A stretch of 9,763 bases of DNA, from the NCBI GenBank assembly GCA_900320415.1, contig ONSE01000075.1, forward strand, positions 1 to 9,763, read 5' to 3'. Below the pieces are notes generated by a model, which saw nothing but the letters and a program-made list of their open reading frames with translations, was not told the DNA's origin and made no database searches. Position 1 is the first letter of the stretch, and each line of letters starts with the position of its first letter. Positions 6,175 to 9,763 of this stretch are shown here, piece after piece. The translations under genes were made by a program, and so were the position numbers. This stretch comes from an uncultured Eubacteriales bacterium. GTDB lineage: Bacteria; Bacillota; Clostridia; Oscillospirales; Acutalibacteraceae.

Positions 6175-6873
6175 ATGTTTGATTTCTTCGCCCTGCTGGG
6201 ACAATACGTCTGCTTTTTTATCCTGCACGTCTGCGGAGGCGACTCCTTTCCGAAGCCGCTGAGCGAAAAACAGGAGCGCGAATACTTACAGCGCTCCCAA
6301 AACGGCGATCTTGAGGCACGCAACAAGCTCGTGGAACACAATCTGCGGCTCGTGGCGCACATCATCAAAAAATACTACGGCGTCCAGAGCGAGCAGGACG
6401 ACCTGGTTTCCATCGGAACCATCGGGCTGATCAAGGCGATCAACACCTTCAAGCCCGACCGCAACATCCGTCTCAGCTCCTACGCCAGCCGCTGCATAGA
6501 GAACGAGATCCTCATGCACTTCCGCAGCACCAAAAAAAGCGCGCAGGATGTGTCGCTCAACGAGACGATCGACACCGACAAGGACGGCAATCCGCTGACA
6601 CTGATGGACATTATGGCGGTGGACGACACGATTCTCGACGACCTTGACAAAAAGCTCAACAGCCGCAAGCTGGGGCAATTTATCCGCGAGGAGCTCGAGG
6701 AGAGGGAACGCACCATTATCCTGCTGCGCTACGGTCTGGACGGGCACGAGCCGATGACGCAGAAGGAAATCGCTCAGATGATGGACATTTCGCGCTCCTA
6801 CGTGAGCCGCATTGAGACAAAGGCTCTCAAAAAGCTCAGAAAACGGTATGAATCCAGCTCAAACCTCCGCTGA
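6175..6873 (+). CDS. sigK: Sporulation RNA polymerase sigma factor SigK (pro-form)
   Basis: Late mother-cell sigma factor that directs coat and spore-maturation genes. The 232-residue product has sigma-70 region 2 at about 45-120 (EARNKLVEHNLRLVAHIIKK, DLVSIGTIGLIKAI, ASRCIENEILMHFR). Region 4 is at about 170-222, with a helix-turn-helix at QKEIAQMMDISRSYVSRIE. Region 3 is short, as in SigE/SigK. The CIENEILMHFR block and the N-terminus FALLG followed by a hydrophobic stretch and SFPKPLS align with Bacillus pro-SigK, where the first 20 residues are removed by the membrane protease SpoIVFB. So a pro-sequence of about 17-20 residues seems present here, with cysteines at 13 and 20. The gene is continuous; there is no skin-type insertion. 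GAGGTGG (6164-6170) precedes the ATG by 4 nt. It is divergent from xth and overlaps rnmV tail-to-tail by 15 nt. SigE is the alternative paralogue but lacks the FPKPLS-type junction. Confidence 0.92.
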   Translation: MFDFFALLGQYVCFFILHVCGGDSFPKPLSEKQEREYLQRSQNGDLEARNKLVEHNLRLVAHIIKKYYGVQSEQDDLVSIGTIGLIKAINTFKPDRNIRLSSYASRCIENEILMHFRSTKKSAQDVSLNETIDTDKDGNPLTLMDIMAVDDTILDDLDKKLNSRKLGQFIREELEERERTIILLRYGLDGHEPMTQKEIAQMMDISRSYVSRIETKALKKLRKRYESSSNLR

Positions 6874-7455
6874 GAGCGTCTCCGTCAGTTTTGTTAATTC
6901 TTCAAGGGAGTATAAGCAATTCAGCGCCGTCAGCATCGCATTGGTCGAGAGATAGGCGGGCAGCCTCAGCTTTTTGAGAAGGCGCTGCCGCAGGACCGCG
7001 GCGTTGTGTGTGCCGGTCAGTCCGAGAGCGTACAAATCCGCCTTTGAGATTTCCGCCCGGACGGTCTGTTCCTCCCCGAGAATGGTCGCCCCGCTTTTTC
7101 TGATGGCATCGAGGATCACCGCGTCGCTCACACCCTCCACGCCAAGCAGTCCCTCCTTGCTTCGCTCTGTCTTGCGCTTCTCCTTGCCCTCGAGCTGCGG
7201 AATATAGCAGTTTTTGATCTGTTCCCTCGGCACGGCTCCCTTGAGAAAGTTGCGGATCACAAAGCCCGCGCCGTCGCTGTCCGTCAAAATCAAAATACCG
7301 CGCGTCGCGGCGATCTGACGGATGAGCTGCAGTTTTTCCTTATCATTGAAAACACGGAAGCCGTTGGTCTCGATGATCGGCGCGTCCACTATGCCGCTGA
7401 GCTTGATTTTATCATATCTGCCCTCAACAATGACGGCTTCCCTGAGGCGTATCAT
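6859..7455 (-). CDS. rnmV: Ribonuclease M5 (Toprim domain, 5S rRNA maturation)
   Basis: Endoribonuclease that trims both ends of precursor 5S rRNA in low-GC Gram-positives, working with ribosomal protein L18. The 198-residue product is close to the Bacillus length (186). It has an N-terminal Toprim domain: the VIVEGRYDK motif with Glu11, then LTDSDGAG with Asp59 and Asp61 as metal ligands, followed by RNFLKG and the RNase M5-type basic GKEKRK stretch. The C-terminal part (about 110-198) is the extra domain typical of RNase M5 and absent from primases. The ATG at 7455 has GGGAGG 7 nt upstream and shares an ATGA overlap with the holA stop, so the two are translationally coupled. The gene ends inside the 3' end of sigK, 15 nt overlapping, and no own terminator is visible. 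In Bacillus rnmV lies next to ksgA; here its partner is holA. Confidence 0.93.
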   Translation of the reverse strand: MIRLREAVIVEGRYDKIKLSGIVDAPIIETNGFRVFNDKEKLQLIRQIAATRGILILTDSDGAGFVIRNFLKGAVPREQIKNCYIPQLEGKEKRKTERSKEGLLGVEGVSDAVILDAIRKSGATILGEEQTVRAEISKADLYALGLTGTHNAAVLRQRLLKKLRLPAYLSTNAMLTALNCLYSLEELTKLTETLSAEV

Positions 7456-8489
7456 ACACGTCCCTCCCTTGCCGTCAGCAACAGCTGCGCGATCGTCTGC
7501 TCAAGATAGACGCGCGGGTTGACCTTGACAGACTTGAATTTCAAATCCGCGTCCAGCAGAATGGCGACGCTCTTGCGCAGCGCCTCTGTACTGACACGGG
7601 AGGTGGAGCCTGACACCTTTTTGAGGACAAAGGTGCGCTTGCCGTAGCCGAAATCCTCCGCGACAGTCTGCGCCATCACGCCGCACTCGTTGGCGACGCG
7701 CATCCGGTAGGCGTCGATATAGGCGTTCGCGAGGATCGTCAGCATGGCGATCGGCTGCTCCTTCTGGTAAAAAAGCAAATCGAGCACGCGGAACGCCTTA
7801 TCGCCGTTGCCGCGCAGCACCGCGTCGGAGAGGTCAAAAATGCGGCTCTCGAGGTTCACCGTGGCGAGCTTCCGAACGTCCTCCACCGTCACCTCCTCAC
7901 CCTTCGCGTAGCTGCAGATCTTGTCAACCTCGTTGCGCAGGCGCGTGAGGTCGTCGCCGCAGAGCGACACTAATTTGTTTGCCGCCACGCGCGAAATGAG
8001 TTTTCCGTTCTCGTTCGCCCACTTCGCGATGAACTTTTCGGTCGTGATCGCGTCGGGCTTCTCAAACTTGCAGACAGAGCCCTTCTTTGCTGTCTGCTTC
8101 ACAATGGAGTCGAATTTTTTTGACTTTGGCACATTCGAGGGCATGGAAATAATCAGCACCGTACCCTCCACCGTGTTGCCGCAGATTTCCTTGAACAGCT
8201 CTATTTCGTCATCGCGCATGAGGTCAATAAAGATGTCGCTGACCAGCACCACGTTGTACTCGCTCATAAACGGCACGACATGAATGGCAGCCGCCAGCTC
8301 AGTGAGGTTGACGTCACCCGCGAAACGGTGAAAATTGAAGTCGGAGGGCGTCTTACCCGCAACCGCGTCCACCAGCCGTTTGGTATAATTGCGCACGTAC
8401 ATCTGCTCCGTGCCGTATATGAGATAAACAGGCGAATAATTTTTCGCCTTGATTTGCTTCTTCAGCTCTGCTTCGGTAATGTTCGGCAT
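7452..8489 (-). CDS. holA: DNA polymerase III subunit delta
   Basis: Clamp-loader subunit that opens the sliding clamp during replication; part of the tau/delta/delta' complex. The 345-residue product is about as long as E. coli HolA (343). The N-terminal PVYLIYGTEQMYVRNY is the usual degenerate AAA+ start with no functional Walker A, as expected for delta. It continues with VVLVSDIF, an SKKFDSIVKQT segment, FIAKWANENG, and SLCGDDLTRLRNEVDKICSYA. The C-terminal helical collar carries RVYLEQTIAQLLL at the very end. The ATG at 8489 has AAAGGAG 6 nt upstream; the frame is open a further 66 codons upstream, but that part overlaps the promoter and terminator region and is not conserved. It is the first gene of a unit with rnmV. 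Confidence 0.95.
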   Translation of the reverse strand: MPNITEAELKKQIKAKNYSPVYLIYGTEQMYVRNYTKRLVDAVAGKTPSDFNFHRFAGDVNLTELAAAIHVVPFMSEYNVVLVSDIFIDLMRDDEIELFKEICGNTVEGTVLIISMPSNVPKSKKFDSIVKQTAKKGSVCKFEKPDAITTEKFIAKWANENGKLISRVAANKLVSLCGDDLTRLRNEVDKICSYAKGEEVTVEDVRKLATVNLESRIFDLSDAVLRGNGDKAFRVLDLLFYQKEQPIAMLTILANAYIDAYRMRVANECGVMAQTVAEDFGYGKRTFVLKKVSGSTSRVSTEALRKSVAILLDADLKFKSVKVNPRVYLEQTIAQLLLTAREGRV

Positions 8490-8522
8490 AGCTTTCTCCT
8501 TTATGATGGCTTTTCTCCCTCT

Positions 8523-8551
8523 ATCATAGCGCATTTGAGGGAGGAAGTCAA
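8523..8551 (-). promoter_or_regulatory. Sigma-A promoter of holA-rnmV
   Basis: On the minus strand TTGACT (8546-8551) and TATGAT (8523-8528) are separated by exactly 17 nt; each matches five of six consensus bases. The start is expected near 8516, giving a leader of about 27 nt. The -35 lies in the tail of the preceding terminator. It is the best promoter match in the window. Confidence 0.72.
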
Positions 8552-8580
8552 TAAAACAGGGCTTGGCAAACACCAAGCCC
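8550..8580 (-). terminator. Intrinsic terminator of the HIT-phosphoribosyltransferase operon
   Basis: A perfect 8-bp stem, GGGCTTGG (8559-8566) with CCAAGCCC (8573-8580), has a 6-nt loop and is followed on the minus strand by TGTTTTATT. It begins 9 nt after the phosphoribosyltransferase stop. Its T-tract runs into the holA -35 box. Confidence 0.85.
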
Positions 8581-8589
8581 GTCATTGTA

Positions 8590-9129
8590 TCAGTCCTTTG
8601 TAAACAGCGGCAGCGGCTCGAGGAAGGTGATATCCTTTCTGTTCTTCGCGTCGCCCTCGGCAAGCACACACGCCTTGCCGACAACATCTGCCTTGCAGGA
8701 TTCCATCAGCATCTCCAGCGCGGCGAGACTCTCGCCTGTGGAGACAACGTCGTCAACCAGCAGCACTTTCTTGCCTCTGAGAAAAGCGACGTCGTCCTCG
8801 CCGAGGTACAGCTTCTGCTCACGCGCGGTGGTGATGGAGTTCACCGTCACCTGCGTGCAGTTGCGCATATAGACCTTGACGCTCTTTCTCGCGATCACAT
8901 ACTCACGGCAGCCCTGGCGCGCCATCTCGTAGCAGAGAGGAATACCCTTTGCTTCCGCGGAAACTACCACGTCGTGCTCGGGGCAGAGCTTGAGAAGCTC
9001 TGTCGCCGCTTTCTCGGTGATCTCGACGTCGCCGAACATGATAAACGCCGCGATATCGGTCGTTTCGTCTACGGGGAACATTTTCAGATCGCGTTCCACA
9101 CCCGCTATTGTCATCTTGTAGCTATCCAT
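8590..9129 (-). CDS. Adenine phosphoribosyltransferase-like PRTase
   Basis: Type I phosphoribosyltransferase; joins a base, probably a purine, to the ribose of PRPP, releasing pyrophosphate. The product is 179 residues. The PRPP-binding motif VLLVDDVVSTGESL is at 122-135, with the two adjacent acidic residues and the TGES loop intact. The SAEAKGIPLCYEMAR block at 57-71 and VIARKSVKVY at 78-87 match the apt-type pattern (E-A/S-R/K-G...ARK). The ATG at 9129 is chosen over a GTG at 9138 because AGGGG lies 8 nt upstream of the ATG and would overlap the GTG. It follows the HIT gene by 12 nt. Xanthine or a regulatory PRTase role (PurR-like) is the main alternative; PurR would carry an extra winged-helix domain, which is absent. 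I withhold the symbol apt because specificity is not proven. Confidence 0.88.
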   Translation of the reverse strand: MDSYKMTIAGVERDLKMFPVDETTDIAAFIMFGDVEITEKAATELLKLCPEHDVVVSAEAKGIPLCYEMARQGCREYVIARKSVKVYMRNCTQVTVNSITTAREQKLYLGEDDVAFLRGKKVLLVDDVVSTGESLAALEMLMESCKADVVGKACVLAEGDAKNRKDITFLEPLPLFTKD

Positions 9130-9141
9130 GTCCGACACCCC

Positions 9142-9483
9142 TTAATCCATTTCCGCTCTGAGCTGCTTGCCGCCGAGAAGGTGGAAATGCAGGTGCTTGA
9201 CGCTCTGGCAACCGTCGTCGCCGCAGTTATTAATGATTCTGTAGCCGTTCACCAGTCCGAGCGACTTGGCGACCCCGGGAATCTTTGTGAAGATATGCGC
9301 CACTACGGAAGCGTTTTCCTCTGTGATGGCGTCAGCGCAGCAGATGTGCTCCTTCGGAACAAACAGTACGTGTACGGGAGCCTGAGGCTGTACGTCGTGA
9401 AACGCGAGAATTTGCTCGTCCTCATAAACCTTTTTCGAGGGAATCGAGCCGTCGATAATTTTGCAGAAAATGCAGTCGTTCAT
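9142..9483 (-). CDS. HIT-family (HINT-like) nucleotide-binding hydrolase
   Basis: Small purine-nucleotide-binding protein that typically hydrolyses AMP-phosphoramidates such as AMP-lysine. The product is 113 residues, the normal length of the HINT branch. The N-terminus CIFCKIIDGSIPSKKVYED carries the C-x-x-C (Cys4, Cys7) zinc ligands seen in many bacterial HINTs, and the triad motif KHLHFHLLGG holds His97, His99 and His101, of which His99 matches the nucleophile of human HINT1. The stretch PVHVLFVPKEH is the usual strand before the second helix. The ATG at 9483 has AGGGG 9 nt upstream. It is the first gene of a two-gene operon with the phosphoribosyltransferase. Confidence 0.95.
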   Translation of the reverse strand: MNDCIFCKIIDGSIPSKKVYEDEQILAFHDVQPQAPVHVLFVPKEHICCADAITEENASVVAHIFTKIPGVAKSLGLVNGYRIINNCGDDGCQSVKHLHFHLLGGKQLRAEMD

Positions 9484-9519
9484 TCTATTTCGCCCCTATT
9501 ATGATTTGTATTATTTTAC

Positions 9520-9540
9520 CAATGTGTTTGCACACTATTG
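9520..9540 (-). repeat. Dyad at the predicted transcription start of the HIT operon
   Basis: Read on the minus strand, CAAT-a-GTGT and ACACATTG form an 8-bp stem with one bulged A and a GCAA (GNRA) loop. The predicted start of transcription is near 9537, so this is either a 5'-end hairpin of the leader or an operator covering +1. Confidence 0.4.
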
Positions 9541-9543
9541 TTT

Positions 9544-9572
9544 ATTTTACTACATTTCCATGTGAAAATCAA
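9544..9572 (-). promoter_or_regulatory. Candidate sigma-A promoter of the HIT-phosphoribosyltransferase operon
   Basis: On the minus strand TTGATT (9567-9572) and TAAAAT (9544-9549) are separated by 17 nt; four of six and five of six consensus bases match. The leader would be about 55 nt. Confidence 0.55.
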
Positions 9573-9582
9573 GGCTTTTTTG

Positions 9583-9628
9583 CATAACAAAGGACGGCGT
9601 CCGTGAAATCCATCACCAAACGCCGTCC
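9583..9628 (-). terminator. Hairpin terminator for a gene entering from the right edge
   Basis: GGACGGCGT (9592-9600) pairs with ACGCCGTCC (9620-9628) around a 19-nt loop. On the minus strand it is followed by TTTGTTAT; the plus-strand side has no T-run, so the direction is minus. The large loop and interrupted T-tract lower confidence. It lies just upstream of the HIT promoter, separating the two units. Confidence 0.5.
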
Positions 9629-9652
9629 GCAAAGCAATATATTTAGGGAACC

Positions 9653-9763
9653 TCAAAAATTCCTTACTGCGCATAAGCACGGAATCTTCACGGCATCATC
9701 TTGCCAAATCTCCTTGAAATACGTCAGTATTCCTGCGGAGCTTTGACAATATTCCGCCATAAA
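9653..9763 (-). CDS. Possible C-terminal fragment of an unidentified gene (cut by window edge)
   Basis: The minus strand is open for 36 codons from the right edge to a TGA at 9653-9655, ending IPCLCAVRNF. I recognise no family. Support for real coding is indirect: the frame ends 24 nt before a minus-strand hairpin terminator. Against it: the fragment is short, its composition is unlike the neighbouring genes (several cysteines, AT-richer), and the same stretch could be non-coding or the end of a repeated element. Confidence 0.25.
   Translation of the reverse strand, partial: FMAEYCQSSAGILTYFKEIWQDDAVKIPCLCAVRNF

Noticed and set aside
8490..8687. 66-codon N-terminal extension of holA
   Set aside because: It would read through the holA promoter and the upstream terminator, and the sequence is low-complexity Arg/Ser without family similarity; AAAGGAG points to the ATG at 8489.
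8563..9504. Long plus-strand open frame of 313 codons
   Set aside because: It lies antisense to the phosphoribosyltransferase and HIT genes, whose motifs (VLLVDDVVSTGES, HLHFHLL) are intact on the minus strand; the plus frame shows no known domain and has no good ribosome binding site.
9592..9628. Single unit of a CRISPR or a riboswitch aptamer
   Set aside because: Only one hairpin, no regularly spaced repeats and no conserved aptamer pattern; an intrinsic terminator explains it better.

Overview
This window looks like a chromosomal segment from a spore-forming Firmicute of the class Clostridia, probably of the Oscillospirales/Ruminococcaceae type. The main evidence is an intact sporulation sigma factor (SigK-like, with an N-terminal pro-sequence), a Gram-positive RNase M5, a Mbeg1-like (DUF2974) hydrolase, strong GGAGG-type ribosome binding sites and moderately high GC coding DNA. 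The content is mostly housekeeping. I see no phage, CRISPR, rRNA, tRNA or clear transposase gene.

Layout. (1) Bases 1-1980, plus strand: the 3' part of an adenylate-forming acyl-CoA synthetase, a 4HBT hot-dog thioesterase and a thioredoxin run as one operon that ends at a strong intrinsic terminator. (2) Bases 1983-2840, minus strand: a small membrane protein followed by a two-CBS-domain protein form a convergent two-gene operon. (3) Bases 2861-5310, plus strand: a divergent intergenic region with a promoter for each side leads into an LPG-synthase-TM/flippase-like membrane protein. It overlaps by 8 nt with a GHSKG alpha/beta hydrolase of the Mbeg1-like family. A bidirectional terminator closes the unit. 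(4) Bases 5324-6082, minus: exodeoxyribonuclease III, divergent from (5) bases 6175-6873, plus: sigK. (5) sigK runs tail-to-tail into, and overlaps by 15 nt, the end of a minus-strand unit, holA (DNA polymerase III delta) then rnmV (RNase M5), at 6859-8489. These two are joined by an ATGA overlap and have a good sigma-A-type promoter. (6) Bases 8590-9483, minus: a HIT-family nucleotide-binding protein followed by an apt-like phosphoribosyltransferase, with its own promoter and terminator. (7) Bases 9484-9763 are AT-richer and mostly non-coding. They hold the HIT promoter, a dyad, a hairpin terminator, and a short open C-terminal fragment entering from the right edge that I cannot identify.

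How the genes fit together: the synthetase and thioesterase make and break acyl-CoA thioesters. The flippase-like protein and its coupled hydrolase are a plausible membrane-lipid transport/turnover pair. SigK controls late mother-cell sporulation genes. ExoIII, HolA and RNase M5 serve DNA repair, replication and 5S rRNA maturation. The HIT/PRTase pair is in purine nucleotide metabolism. The items most worth a second look are the flippase-hydrolase pair, the uninterrupted sigK with its pro-sequence and candidate sigma-E promoter, two dyads placed inside promoter spacers, and the unexplained right edge. I do not see a clearly novel defence or mobile system.
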